From assembly GCA_023212725.1 (NCBI GenBank), contig JALBYF010000023.1, positions 1 through 64,000 on the forward strand: a stretch of 64,000 bases of DNA. The letters run 5' to 3'. Below the pieces are notes generated by a model that searched no databases, was not told the DNA's origin, and worked only from the letters and a program-made list of their open reading frames with translations. The position numbers were made by a program, and so were the translations under genes. This stretch comes from Tranzscheliella williamsii (lineage: Eukaryota; Basidiomycota; Ustilaginomycetes; Ustilaginales; Ustilaginaceae). Positions 1-10,006 of this stretch are shown here, one piece after another. The number at the start of each line of letters is the position of its first letter. Position 1 is the first letter of the stretch.

Positions 1-1575
1 TGTGGCCGGGGGCAACCGTTGGCGACGGCGGCGACTGAACAGGAGCTGGGGTCGGGAGCGGCCACGAGGCGGTCGCCGATGGCGAGGGCGGCGTGGGGGC
101 TGGCGACGGCAGCGAGGCGAGAGCGAGGCGAAGGGCGGGCGGCGACTCACCGGAAAGCCCGGTAGGAGCTACTTGATGGCCGGTTTGGACGGCTCGGGCG
201 CCGGCGGCGGTGTGCGCTTGATGGAGGGACAATTGCGACGAGCGTGCTGCTTCTCACACAGCTCGCACACGTGGCGGCGGTAGCACGGAGAATTGGAGCA
301 TCGACCACTGTTGAACTGAAAACAAACTTCTTTGCTGAGCCGGGCGACGTTGTCCTGAGCGCGGGGTCGCTTAACCGGAGGGGCCACCAAGTCGGGCCGA
401 GACCGGGTGACGAGGTCGAGCTCAGCAGTAGGGTCACGCTGAGCCCAGACGGCAGCCGAAGCAGAGCCGAAGCGAGATCGACAAACGGAGAGGAAGTAGT
501 CGACCACCTGCGGCCACGGGAACACGGCGTCCAAGTCAATCACGTGGTTGAGAAACTTTGTGAGGGCGGGGGCAAGAGACCGGTCAGGCGACACGGCGAC
601 ACGGAGGCTGGCGTAGACACCCCAGACCTTAAGCAGCGCGCGAAGGTTGGGGATGGCTTTGGTGAAGTGGCGGTGACCGTTCGACTGCGGAGCAACAGCC
701 GATATAACGACGCCGTTCACAGTGACCGAGGCAGGCTCGCTCACCGGAAGAGACCAAGCGGGGTCGGCGAGGCGTGCGAGGTCGAGAGGGTCGAGCTTGT
801 CGGAATAGATCTTGTCGGCAAGCTCCGGAGAGATCCACGGGAACACGTGGCAGTCAGGGCGAAAGGACTCACCGGCAGGAGCGAGGCCGGCCACCGGCGA
901 AACAGGAGGCGCCGAGAGAGGAGCCGGTGCACTCGCGTCGGCGGCAAAGCGCCCCAGCGAGGACGAGATGGCGTGGAGACCAGCGCGGATCTCCTCCTGG
1001 AGACTGTGGCGCAGGTCGGTGACGGCGGAGTCGAGGCTGGCAACACGGGCGTCGAGTCCAGCAACACGGGCGTCGACGAGATCCGCAGTGAGTTGGCGGT
1101 GGTCTGCGAGGCGAGCCTCCAGGTCAGGGACCCGCGGCGAGGATGGGCGAGGCGGAGAGGCGGCGACCGGGGTCAGAGGGGCAGGGGCGGCAGCAGGCAC
1201 GCCAGCGCCTGATGACGACAGGAAGGAGGTAGCGGGTGCCGCCAGGGGCTGGACAAGGGCAGACGCCGGGGGAGCGCAGCGAGAGCCCCGAGAGCGGCAG
1301 CCAAGACACGTGGCGGTGAACGTGCCCGGGCGCGTACGGTGTTGGAACTGATCGGGCGGGAAGGCCAGCCGGCAAACCGAGCAAGCAGCAGGGGCGACCG
1401 TCCGAACCATCAAGCAGGTGAAGAGCAGGCCAGCGAAAAACGACGGCGAAGGCGTCTCGTCGCTGGCAGAGGTCGCGGTAGCGACCAGAAGGATGAGGGG
1501 GAAGAGACAAGAGAGGGAAATGAAGGTGGGAGTGTTGAGCTGGCTCAGACGCGCACGCAGCGAGGCCACGTGATG
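1..1575 (-). mobile_element. 5' portion of a retroelement, truncated by the window edge
   Basis: This span holds the Gag-like ORF plus its leader, read on the minus strand. The leader (about 1420-1572) has a diverged homologue at about 61.63-61.75 kb, so the sequence is repeated in this genome. Bases 1-168 continue downstream of the Gag-like stop as Pro/Arg/Ala-rich sequence, as expected for the linker before a second ORF. No terminal repeat or target-site duplication is visible, because one end is missing and the outer limit near 1575 is set only by where similarity to the relic fades. Confidence 0.5.
169..1410 (-). CDS. Gag-like zinc-finger ORF of a retroelement (DIRS/Ngaro-like suspected)
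   Basis: 413 codons from the first ATG; the frame is open 56 codons further upstream but without an ATG. The N-terminus has paired CxxC motifs (CSVC...CLGC). A heptad-like, Ala/Asp/Leu-rich stretch in the middle is probably a coiled coil. The C-terminus has a C-x7-C-x4-C-x3-H finger (CFQFNSGRC...CYRRH) followed directly by C-x2-C-x3-H-x4-C (CELCEKQHARRNC). From family knowledge, this finger pair at the end of ORF1 is common in DIRS/Ngaro-type tyrosine-recombinase retrotransposons; the class assignment is inference, and a LINE is possible. The product would bind element RNA in a capsid-like particle. Polymerase, RNase H and recombinase ORFs would lie beyond the left edge and cannot be seen. 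Confidence 0.6.
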   Translation of the reverse strand: MVRTVAPAACSVCRLAFPPDQFQHRTRPGTFTATCLGCRSRGSRCAPPASALVQPLAAPATSFLSSSGAGVPAAAPAPLTPVAASPPRPSSPRVPDLEARLADHRQLTADLVDARVAGLDARVASLDSAVTDLRHSLQEEIRAGLHAISSSLGRFAADASAPAPLSAPPVSPVAGLAPAGESFRPDCHVFPWISPELADKIYSDKLDPLDLARLADPAWSLPVSEPASVTVNGVVISAVAPQSNGHRHFTKAIPNLRALLKVWGVYASLRVAVSPDRSLAPALTKFLNHVIDLDAVFPWPQVVDYFLSVCRSRFGSASAAVWAQRDPTAELDLVTRSRPDLVAPPVKRPRAQDNVARLSKEVCFQFNSGRCSNSPCYRRHVCELCEKQHARRNCPSIKRTPPPAPEPSKPAIK

Positions 1576-1578
1576 CAC

Positions 1579-3383
1579 AAGTGAAATATCTGTCTGACAA
1601 GACCAACACTCGTAACTGTGGCTTCTCGTGCGAGCGACCGAGGATAGAGAACTCTAACAGAGACAGGTGTCGTTCTTTTTGTCTCACTGAGGCGCCACGT
1701 GCCCGCATTTTTTCACAATCTTTCACAATGGTTCAAAACGACGCAACGGCTATCTGGGGCAGAGTCGACTCAAAGGCAGAAGGGGCATCAGTTTATGAAA
1801 ACCTGAAACTTTTCCCGCCACAACCGATCTTCGCCCACGAACGACAGCCCTTCTTCGCTTTCCGATGGTGACGCTGAGGGGGGGTAGAGCGGACTTGCAC
1901 AATCAACAGTCTACACCTGACGGACTGCACTGCAGAAGAAGCCTTCCTATCTGGCCAGAGAGACAGACCACGCGTACCACTATCACTCCACACTAATAGA
2001 CTGGAGCAACTACGGGAACGTTGACAGGAAGCACGATTATGCTACGCGTAGGTCGGCAGCGCTTTAAGAACACGTTCTGGATGCTTTCATGGTTTCTGTG
2101 AGCTTTTTCAAGAGTCACAAGGCTTAGTCTGAAGTGAACCATGGAATGCGTCAACGAGCGACCCCGGCTTTTGTGCTTTTGTAGGAAGGGGTGGCTTGCA
2201 AGCTCGAATGAATTTGCAATGGGCCGTGTACTATGCGGCCACGGTCTGGGCTAATACAGTCCGGTAATTTGGCAGTTTGCGGTGGGATGGGCGGCAAGCT
2301 CCGCATCGAGTTTGCTTAGCCCACGTCGTTTTTCAGCCGTCACAATCACCATCACAATTATTATGAATCACAATTCACTAGTTGGCTCGGGTTCCCATTT
2401 GTCACACTAATCACAATATTGTGATTAGATTGATTCCTTGGCTGGAAAAGTAGGTGCAGCGCCTCCCGTTGCCAACGTCACAACTACGCTAGTTTGTGAC
2501 GGCGGGAAAGAAACCGCAACCGCAACCGTTTCGCACCAGCGAGAGCTTGCTCTCCTCCTAACCTTCATCTCTTTACCTTGCTACCTTTCTTTACTCTACC
2601 TTCACCTTTCTCTACACTATACACTCATACACGTCCCACCTCGGACTTCTTTTCTACCCGTCCGCCCACAATCCAACCTATGCTTGATCCCAGTTGTAGA
2701 CCCTATCATCGCGCTTCATCGTAAGTCTCCATTTCGCTTATCGATCTCCAGTGCTCTCTGCTCCCTACTTCTTGCTCCTTACTCCCTGCTCCTTTCCCTA
2801 GGCACTGCCCAGCGTACATTGCTTGCTCACTGTTTCATGTTTCTTCTTATCCCGCGTCCTTTGCCGCCAGTCTGACCCAGCCAAACGTACGCTGCCTTTG
2901 CGTCGGCCAGCTACTTCTCTTCTTGGACTCTTCCGACCGTCCCCCCTAAGGACACCTTCCCACCTGGATCGCCACTACGACGTCGCCAGCTCCCGCCTGT
3001 GTCGATAGATTCAGCTTGCCCCTATCCCACTACCGCCAATTTGCCACTCTTTCGGCTCTTTTGTTCAGCCGCATCTCTCTTGCACATCTACTCGCATCAC
3101 ATTTGCCTGACACACTATCGAGCTTGGCCTCTTGCCAACTAGCAGCCATAGCCAACCCATGATCGGCGGCAACTTTGCTTTTGTCCGACTCTCCCCCTGC
3201 TTCGCTTGAATCGCTCGCCGCTGGGTCCAGCTCCTGTGTCCCAGCACAACTTTCAAGCCTCCCTGACCTAGTCATCTACCTCACCACTCATCTTGATCAC
3301 TCCGCCCACACTGCCCACACCGGTCAAAGCGCACACATAGCAGGCATCACGTAATTCTGGACAATCCCTCGGCACATTGCACT
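1579..3383. other. Intergenic region with AT-rich TCACAA cluster and pyrimidine-rich leader
   Basis: Two parts are visible. From about 2338 to 2428 there is a cluster of TCACAA/TTGTGA words ending in a 22-bp perfect palindrome. From about 2540 to 3380 the plus strand is strongly C/T-rich, typical of long 5' leaders in smut genes, and it probably belongs to the gene starting at 3384. Open frames here (2438-2875, 2823-3008) look like by-products of that composition. No credible gene was seen. Confidence 0.55.
2407..2428. repeat. 22-bp perfect palindrome in TCACAA cluster
   Basis: The arms are CTAATCACAAT and its reverse complement, with no spacer. Two further TCACAAT-type words lie just upstream (about 2339-2380). 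The symmetry suits either a dimeric protein site or a small cruciform; function is unknown. Confidence 0.8.
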
Positions 3384-6347
3384 ATGGTGGCTCTCGCTCT
3401 TCCTCGTCGACACAAGGAGACTCAATCCCCTGTCAGGACTCCCAGCTCCGAGGTGCCTCCGCCTCTGCCCGCCTCTCCTGTCCCTCCTCACGGCGGCAAG
3501 ACCTCACCTGTCCTCGTCCATCCAGAGATCAATGTGCCCGTCGAGCTGGAACGTCACAAGCCCAAGCGATCCTCCAGTTTCGGACGCGGCCTCGGCCAAC
3601 TTGCTTCACTCACCGGCAGCAAGCCCAAGCCCGGCGATGGCTCCCTCTTTGGACGCTCCAAGTCGGGAGCATCCACTCCTCTCTCGTCCTCCGTGCTTCA
3701 CCCGGCAGAACATGCCTCTGCAGCTGCGTCTGTTTTGACCAATGGATCCTCCATCTCTCCATCGACATTTATGGGTCCACCTTCGACTCCGGATCCCTCT
3801 CACCTCACTCAGTTCTCTCTTAAGCTCAGCGACCTTGTCAACAAGGCTTTTGTGCCATGCACTGCCGGTGCAGTCTCCGTTCCCTCTACTCATTCCGTTG
3901 CTTCAGGCGTCGCTGCCGCAGCAAAAGGTACCACTTCCCTCACCGGTGCCTACACCAGCGCACCCAAGATCAACCAGATCACCTTTGAAGGCAAACATCT
4001 CCCTGACAAAGCCAAGATCATTGAGATTGCCCAGACGGTCGTCGGCGAACTCCGTTATGCCGAAGCTGTCGATGCCTATCTTCTTCGTGCCGTCTCTCGA
4101 CAGATCCTCAAGGCTCTCACCCTGTTTGCTGCTAGGATCGATTCGCTCCTTGTCTCGCCCACCAAGGAGCCGGGTGCTCTGAAGGTGCCCACAAATGCCA
4201 AAGAAGGTCTTCACCTTCCCGCTGCAATGGAATTCAATCTAGGCCTCGTCACTCTCGAATGGATCGTCGAGGACAGTCTTGAGCGATGCATCGAGGGCGA
4301 TCGCGATGCTCGCGGAGAGCTCATCGCTGACGAAAACGGCAGCGTCCATGATGGTATGCCTCACTTCGTCTCCGAAATCCTTACGCCCGTTCGCAAGAAG
4401 ATGGAGGGCACCATTCTCCACATCATCCAGCCCATCTTGTCACAGATCAAGATCAGCATTGCCCGTTGCATCTCCACTGCTGTTCCCACCCCTTTTGCCA
4501 GCACCGTCGCGCTGTCTCCTATTCCAACACCCGGTGGCATCGCTTCCTCAGAGACTGGTTCCATTTCACCTACGCCACTTCCCGGAACAGCTTCGCCTCC
4601 TCAAAGCATTGCCACTGGTTCCGTCTGGATGCGGGAGCTCGATGGTCGGCTAGAAGGCGCTCGCCGGCTCCTCCTGCCCCGCATCGAAGAGAGGTGCGGC
4701 CAAGACGGCGAAGGCTGGTTTATTTCCGTGGCCATCCATATCATCTGGAAAGGCCTTCTTGTCCTCACCTCCCGATCTGTTGCTCTACCCAACAACGTGA
4801 CCATCCTCGAAGCCACGAGTAGCAATGCCGCGAGCACCTACGCCTTTGATAGGCTTATGGGTGAAGTCAACCAGAAGCGTAGTCCTTCTCCGGCTCAACT
4901 GACGCAGGCGCTCAAGTCTGTCGGCGTTGGCTCTGCTCGCGTGAAAAACAAGGATCTTATCTCAGGTCTCACCGAGTCCGGCCGTCAGACTCCTGCGCTT
5001 GGCCAGTGCCAATCCTCGCTCGCTCCGTTCTCTATGGTGAGCGCTCGCCTTTGTGCGCAGCAGCTAGCAGAGCTGCAGACGTTTGAGAAGCTAATGCTCC
5101 GTTTCTGCGACGGATTCCTGCGAAAGCCCGGCACGCAGAACAAGAAAGTCGGCAAGGCTCTTACACGCTCTCGCTTTGCGCTCTTTGCCTCTTCGTCGGC
5201 AGCTCTCGGGGGCAATCAGGCCGACCTGGACCTTTCTGCGTATGATCCCGACGAAGAAGACGAGCTGGCGAGGGCGGCGCTGGCCGAAGCGATGCATGCG
5301 CTCAAGAGCACCATTATTGTGCTGCAGTCCATGGAGCGCGAACCTTCGGCCATATGTGCTGGGTTGGAACAGCTCAAGAAGCTTCCTAGCGCTACCGAGA
5401 CGCAGCCCACCGGGGCTAGACAGGACGTCCTCAGTACCGAAGCCGCCAAGGCTCTTGACGCCATACCCAACCTACTGCTCCTGCACATTCTCTACAATCG
5501 CCTCCCAATTGGCCCAGGGCGCCTGGAACTACCCAGTCCGCCAAGCTTGTTCTCTTACACCTGGACCGACTACGAAAAGGCCATTGCCGGGTTTGGTGGA
5601 GGGGAGCAGTGGGCGCAAGCGGTTGCGGTCCGTTACAAACCCGAAATCGAAAAGGCATGGCGGAACATCGCTGTACGGAGAGCTGCGAGAATTGCTGCTT
5701 TGGAAGAAAAGGCGACCAAGGCGGGATCCACGGCCGCCGCTCCGTCATCGCGGTCGGTTTCTGCTTCCTCACGGTCAGCAACAGGGCTTTGCCAGGAAAG
5801 CTCCTTTGACTCGGACGAGGACGCTGTCGACGGCGAGGCGGACAATGAAATGTCGCAGTCGGTGCCTGCGCTGCAGAAACCCAGCGAAGGCGACGACGGG
5901 GGAGGTTCTGTCGCTAGTGGGCCTGCGAAAGCGCGGTGCTCGGACACTGATCTGGCCCACACGGCCGGCACGGCCACGGTGGGGGCTGGTGCGGCAGCTT
6001 TTGCGCGGGCGCGCGGGCGGCGTTCGCCCACGCTGGGCGCAGGGACGGCGGCGACGGCGCCGCGGTTCTGGCTGCGCAGCTCTCACACGCGCGCTGGCTT
6101 CCATCTGGCATTCTCGGGACTGCGCGCCGCGTCCACGCACGACGCTGCCCCCACCGACGCGCCCCCCGCCAGTGACGCCCCCGCGCTGCCCCCCGCCCCG
6201 GCCCGCAGCCCGCCGCGCGTCTCGGACGAGCTCTCGGAGCGCGACCACGCCGACGCCGACGCGCGTGCCGACCAGCGCGCGCTCGCCGTCTTCGCCACCG
6301 CCATCATCTACGCCGCCCGCGGCCAAGTCCAGCTCGACCTCCCCTAA
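3384..6347 (+). CDS. Conserved hypothetical protein, 987 aa
   Basis: Single exon, ATG start. I do not recognise the family. Residues 1-125 are Ser/Pro-rich and look disordered. The next ~650 residues look folded and mostly helical, with segments such as AQTVVGELRYAEAVDAYLLR and MPHFVSEILTPVRKKMEGTI. A second helical block ends near AIPNLLLLHILYNRLP and YTWTDYEKAIAGFGGGEQWA. The last ~200 residues are Ser/Ala/Pro/Arg-rich with an acidic patch (SFDSDEDAVDGEADNE). No signal peptide, membrane segment or catalytic motif was seen. The conserved-looking central region supports a real cytosolic protein, perhaps a scaffold (inference). Confidence 0.85.
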   Translation: MVALALPRRHKETQSPVRTPSSEVPPPLPASPVPPHGGKTSPVLVHPEINVPVELERHKPKRSSSFGRGLGQLASLTGSKPKPGDGSLFGRSKSGASTPLSSSVLHPAEHASAAASVLTNGSSISPSTFMGPPSTPDPSHLTQFSLKLSDLVNKAFVPCTAGAVSVPSTHSVASGVAAAAKGTTSLTGAYTSAPKINQITFEGKHLPDKAKIIEIAQTVVGELRYAEAVDAYLLRAVSRQILKALTLFAARIDSLLVSPTKEPGALKVPTNAKEGLHLPAAMEFNLGLVTLEWIVEDSLERCIEGDRDARGELIADENGSVHDGMPHFVSEILTPVRKKMEGTILHIIQPILSQIKISIARCISTAVPTPFASTVALSPIPTPGGIASSETGSISPTPLPGTASPPQSIATGSVWMRELDGRLEGARRLLLPRIEERCGQDGEGWFISVAIHIIWKGLLVLTSRSVALPNNVTILEATSSNAASTYAFDRLMGEVNQKRSPSPAQLTQALKSVGVGSARVKNKDLISGLTESGRQTPALGQCQSSLAPFSMVSARLCAQQLAELQTFEKLMLRFCDGFLRKPGTQNKKVGKALTRSRFALFASSSAALGGNQADLDLSAYDPDEEDELARAALAEAMHALKSTIIVLQSMEREPSAICAGLEQLKKLPSATETQPTGARQDVLSTEAAKALDAIPNLLLLHILYNRLPIGPGRLELPSPPSLFSYTWTDYEKAIAGFGGGEQWAQAVAVRYKPEIEKAWRNIAVRRAARIAALEEKATKAGSTAAAPSSRSVSASSRSATGLCQESSFDSDEDAVDGEADNEMSQSVPALQKPSEGDDGGGSVASGPAKARCSDTDLAHTAGTATVGAGAAAFARARGRRSPTLGAGTAATAPRFWLRSSHTRAGFHLAFSGLRAASTHDAAPTDAPPASDAPALPPAPARSPPRVSDELSERDHADADARADQRALAVFATAIIYAARGQVQLDLP

Positions 6348-6540
6348 TTCAATCCCGGACCCCCCTTAGAACACTCCGCACACTCCGCCCGGTCCCCACC
6401 TAGAACACTCCGCACACCTCCCGTCCGCGGCAGCTCTCCACACGCAATAGATCGACCTGGCACACGCACAGTCCGATTGCCTGGTTCTGGATTGGGCACG
6501 CGCGGGTTTGTGCAAACAGTAGGTGCGGTGGGGGGGCGAA

Positions 6541-8196
6541 CTAAATACGCTTGGAGCGGTAGAGGAGGATGTAGGCGACCGAGTCCTCGCCGCCGCCGTC
6601 GAGGGCGGCGATTTTGTCGCGGGCGACGGTGGAGACCTTATCGTCGTCGAACTTGTACCACTGCTGGTCTGCGTCGGTGGCGTCGAGGGCGGGGGAGGGG
6701 TCGTCCTTGCGGACCCAGGAGATGTAGTGGCCGGCGTCGGCGGCGGCGCCCTTGTGGGTGACAACGCCGACGAGCTCGTAGAGGCCCGAGGTGTTGCAGC
6801 CCGTGTCGGCGCGCAGGTCGGCGTGCACGGTCGCCGCCACCTCGTCCGCCTCGGCGGCACGCCGCGCCGTCTCCTCCTCCGGCGTCAGCGCCTCCGCCTT
6901 ATCCGCCTCCGCCGCCTTCGCTGCCTCCTCCGCCTCCAGCGCGCTACCCGACGCATCCGCCATGGCGACATCCGCTCCGCCGCTCTCGCCCCTCGCCGCC
7001 GCCTCCGCCGCCGCCTTGTTGGCAGCTACCACCTTGGCACGCGCGCGCTTGCGGATCTTGGCGCGCTCGTCCCGATCCTTCTCGATCCGCTTGATCGTCT
7101 CGTTGGTCTTCTTGGTCTTCTCCTTGAGCTCGTCCGACAGGAACGGCGTCGCATCCAGCACAAATGGAAACTTGACCTTGCGCATGATCTTGGTCTTTTT
7201 GTTAATGTCTCGCCTCCAGTAGAAGCGCACAAAGTGGGTGGAGAGATAGGCGGGCAGACGGTCGATCCGGCTCGTCTCATCGTACACAGCAGTCCGACCG
7301 AGCGACGAAGAGGTCTTTTCGATCTTCTGGTTCAACGAGTCGAGGATGCCCGTTGTCATCTCATTTGTACTGGAAGAGATGTTGCACTGCAGGATCGAGA
7401 AGGGGTCCTTGGCGTACGAAGGCGGCTCGTCGGGCGCCTCGGCGGTGGAGCGCTTGATCGCCATGTGGCCGGTCATGTACTGTTCGACAAACTTTTGCGA
7501 CGAAGCTGCCGACTCGTCCGAGGAGGCCGGGAGGCCTTTGAGACTGTTCTGTAGCGCCTGGATAATACGGACCCAAGCTTCTTCAGCATCCTGCTGGGCA
7601 TACGACATGCCACCCCCTTCCCTGGACATCTCGGCGAACTGCGGAGCGACCTGTCGCAGGATGGTGAGGAACGCCAGCGGAGGGAATGGCTCTGCTGTTT
7701 CTCCGAGGTTCTTATACAGGTCGCGCAGCGCAGCGGTCAGGTTGCTGTCGCCATCTACGCCGCCGAGGTTGCCGCTAAAGTCATTGAGCGCGGTCTGCAG
7801 CTCAGGAATCGCACGCAGGACCTGGAGCGTCGAGTTGAGGTAGCATGTGTTACCGAGGTTGGTCAGGCCGGCCTTGGACTGGGTGGCGAGCGCAAGCTCG
7901 GAATCTGTCATATCTTCGAGAAAGGTGATGGGACCCGAGGGCGCCTTGGGCAGCTCGCCGGCGCTGCCAATGACCATGAAGGCCTGGCCAGCACGCGCGC
8001 CGATCTTTGTGAGGTCGTGGTCATCTTTAAGGATACCGCCTTTGACCATGACCTTCATACGGTCTGGTGGCACGCCCGTCTTTTCGTAGATGGCCTGCTT
8101 GAATGCAGTGGCAGGTAACGAAGTGTCGAGCGAAATGTCATGCAACGTGCCATTGTGTTTGACCTTGATGGGAATCGTAGACGTCATCTTTGCCAT
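6541..8196 (-). CDS. UBP6: Ubiquitin carboxyl-terminal hydrolase Ubp6/USP14
   Basis: Deubiquitinase that docks on the proteasome through its N-terminal ubiquitin-like domain and trims ubiquitin from substrates. The Ubl domain covers residues ~5-80 (IPIKVKHNGTLHDISLD...KVMVKGG). The USP domain follows: Cys box GLTNLGNTCYLNS with the catalytic Cys at residue 118, the same number as in yeast Ubp6. The His box is YELVGVVTHKG...DAGHYISWV, then WYKFDDDKVS near the C-terminus. An Ala/Glu/Lys-rich insertion (RAKVVAANKAAAEAAARGES and onward) lies inside the USP domain. The start was set at the ATG at 8196; a longer frame to 8301 would place a hydrophobic leader before the Ubl, which is unlikely. It ends in LLYRSKRI. 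Confidence 0.95.
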   Translation of the reverse strand: MAKMTSTIPIKVKHNGTLHDISLDTSLPATAFKQAIYEKTGVPPDRMKVMVKGGILKDDHDLTKIGARAGQAFMVIGSAGELPKAPSGPITFLEDMTDSELALATQSKAGLTNLGNTCYLNSTLQVLRAIPELQTALNDFSGNLGGVDGDSNLTAALRDLYKNLGETAEPFPPLAFLTILRQVAPQFAEMSREGGGMSYAQQDAEEAWVRIIQALQNSLKGLPASSDESAASSQKFVEQYMTGHMAIKRSTAEAPDEPPSYAKDPFSILQCNISSSTNEMTTGILDSLNQKIEKTSSSLGRTAVYDETSRIDRLPAYLSTHFVRFYWRRDINKKTKIMRKVKFPFVLDATPFLSDELKEKTKKTNETIKRIEKDRDERAKIRKRARAKVVAANKAAAEAAARGESGGADVAMADASGSALEAEEAAKAAEADKAEALTPEEETARRAAEADEVAATVHADLRADTGCNTSGLYELVGVVTHKGAAADAGHYISWVRKDDPSPALDATDADQQWYKFDDDKVSTVARDKIAALDGGGEDSVAYILLYRSKRI

Positions 8197-8687
8197 TGAG
8201 GGAGATGCGTGCGACAGTAAGGCAAGATGGGGAGATAGTGGGAGCAAGACACAGATGAAGGCTGGGCAAGATCGTAGTGCAAAAGGAAGGTAGCTGAGCA
8301 AGATCGTAGTGCAAGAAGAAGGTAACGAAGCCGTGATCCGCGCTGCGAATTCATTCGTGCGGCTGAGTCGCTTCTAAGCGCTCGCCACCTTTGGCCGACC
8401 TTGTAAGTAAGTGGAGTTGCACTCCAGATAACAGGCCAAACGCAACTGCGACGCGTCGGCGATCTTTTATTCTGGAACGATCACCAGCCAATTCTACCGT
8501 ACGAAATTTGCATTCGGATCATATTGAACCCTGGTCATGGCTAAGGTATGGCTGGCAAAGGTCGGTAGAATGCACATAGTGATGCTGTTGTGAGATACAA
8601 ATACAGGTGGGGAGCAGCAGGAGCGGACGAGGAAGATATCGGGTCCACACTCGGACAGAGGGACAGGGAGCCGGCCAGGGCGGCTGT
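8197..8687. other. Intergenic region between UBP6 and IMP3
   Basis: Holds the upstream region of UBP6 and the 3' region of IMP3, both on the minus strand. A short imperfect duplication is visible: the words GCAAGATCGTAGTGCAA and AAGGAAGGTA/AAGAAGGTA occur twice between about 8265 and 8325. Nothing else was recognised. Confidence 0.5.
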
Positions 8688-9400
8688 TCACAGCAGGTCA
8701 AAGTCGTCAAGCTCGTCGTTGTACTTGGCGATGGTGCGCTTGATCTTGCTCGTGTCGACCCAGGTGACAAAGTCTTCCATGTTGCGCGTCACCATGAAGG
8801 CGGGGTCGGAGATGGTGTCTGGGCCGACGCGGACGTGGCCCTGCTCGACGTACTTGACTGCCTGACCGACGGTCTCGGACATTTTGAGCCGCACCATCAC
8901 CACGGGCAGTCTGCGCCTGCAGAAGCTCGAGACGTTGAGCTTGTTGGTGACGTCGGACATCTTGGCGCCCGTGTCCAGCAGCCCCATGTCGTACAGCTTG
9001 GCCAGCATGCCCTGCTCGTGCTTGCCCCGGAACGGATCCGCTACAGGCAACGTAGACAGACGCAGCGAAAGGTGCCGCAGCTTGCCCACCAGCTTGTTAT
9101 ATCTACCGCCATCAGAAGCAACACAGAACAACGCAATGTCAGCGCAATGAACCGCGCCAAACTCGTAGCAGATCAGGTGGCAACCTACTTGTGATAATCA
9201 TCCCGGTCCTGAATATGGTACCGGCGCATCACCTTGACTTCTCGCATTCCCGCATCCTGCTTCCATTCCAAAAAGTCATGCCTATGCAGCGCAGCCACAC
9301 ACATCCGGAGAGAGAAGGTCAGTCATTGTCTTCCCTTGGCAACAGCAGGCGGGACGTACTTTTTCAGCAGCTTCTGCTCATGATGTTTGAGTTGTCGCAT
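8688..9400 (-). CDS. IMP3: U3 snoRNP protein Imp3 (three exons)
   Basis: Component of the SSU processome that helps U3 snoRNA base-pair with pre-rRNA during 18S maturation in the nucleolus. Proposed exons are 9400-9360, 9281-9189 and 9102-8688, joined by GTACGT...TAG and GTAGGT...TAG introns of 78 and 86 nt, giving 182 aa; yeast Imp3 is about this size. Exon 1 encodes [13 protein letters not shown], exon 2 [20 protein letters not shown] plus [10 protein letters not shown], and exon 3 [19 protein letters not shown] followed by the S4-type RNA-binding domain ([37 protein letters not shown]). The C-terminus is acidic (DELDDFDLL). Exon joins keep the frame and rebuild the family's conserved N-terminus, which makes this model strong. 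Confidence 0.93.
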
Positions 9401-10006
9401 CTTGCCGCCGCAGTCTTATTGATCCGTTCACGACAGGCTTTGGTAGTTGAGGAAGCTGCTGTTGAGCCAACGAGTGTATCTTGATGCAGGAAAGAGAGGT
9501 CCAGCGCCGTGGGAGGAGTTGGTGACGGGTAGCTTCAGACGAGGAGGCGCTCAGCAAGACCCTGGATCAAAGGCCAGCAGCATTCGTGGTTCCTTCGTTT
9601 CGAAATTTTTATTCGGAAATCGGGCCTCGTTGCCCAGCGAACCATTGCAGCTGTTAGATCGGCATAGGCTCAGCCGCTTCTCTGACATGCTTGCGTTTAC
9701 ACGGGCTGCACACTCCGCACGGCCAGATGCCACGCACGTAGTAGAAGTTGCGTAAATGCGTTCAAATCGTGGTATATGGGTGAGGCTGAGAGCGGTAGGT
9801 ACAGAGGTAAGAAAAATAGGGCCTCCAGAGCAGCAAGGGTAAACGAGGAGGCAAACGCAAGAGAAGATCCAGTAACAAGATCGAGTGGTTACGTACCGGA
9901 TGATCTGAGCAGTATGCGCCTTTCATGAACGGGGTGTGAAGCAGGGAGTGGAGGGAGTGCAGGGAGTGCAGAAAGTACAGCTAGATGGGCGCGCAGCTGG
10001 GCGAGA
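9401..10006. other. Intergenic region between IMP3 and the SNARE gene
   Basis: About 600 bp containing the IMP3 promoter (minus strand) and the 3' region of the SNARE gene. A short AT-rich block TTTCGAAATTTTTATTCGGA lies near 9597-9620. Short open frames here have no recognisable content. No tRNA-like structure was found. Confidence 0.5.

Noticed and set aside
2438..3008. Overlapping plus-strand ORFs (145 and 61 codons) upstream of the 987-aa protein
   Set aside because: Composition is explained by a pyrimidine-rich leader (Leu/Ser/Pro codons only), there is no ATG in a conserved context, and no domain.
5176..6369. 397-codon plus-strand ORF in a second frame of the 987-aa gene
   Set aside because: Arg/Pro-rich alternative frame, typical of GC-rich coding DNA; the first frame has the conserved-looking content.
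9740..9790. Possible tRNA B-box (GTTCAAATC)
   Set aside because: No matching A-box, acceptor stem or cloverleaf could be drawn around it.
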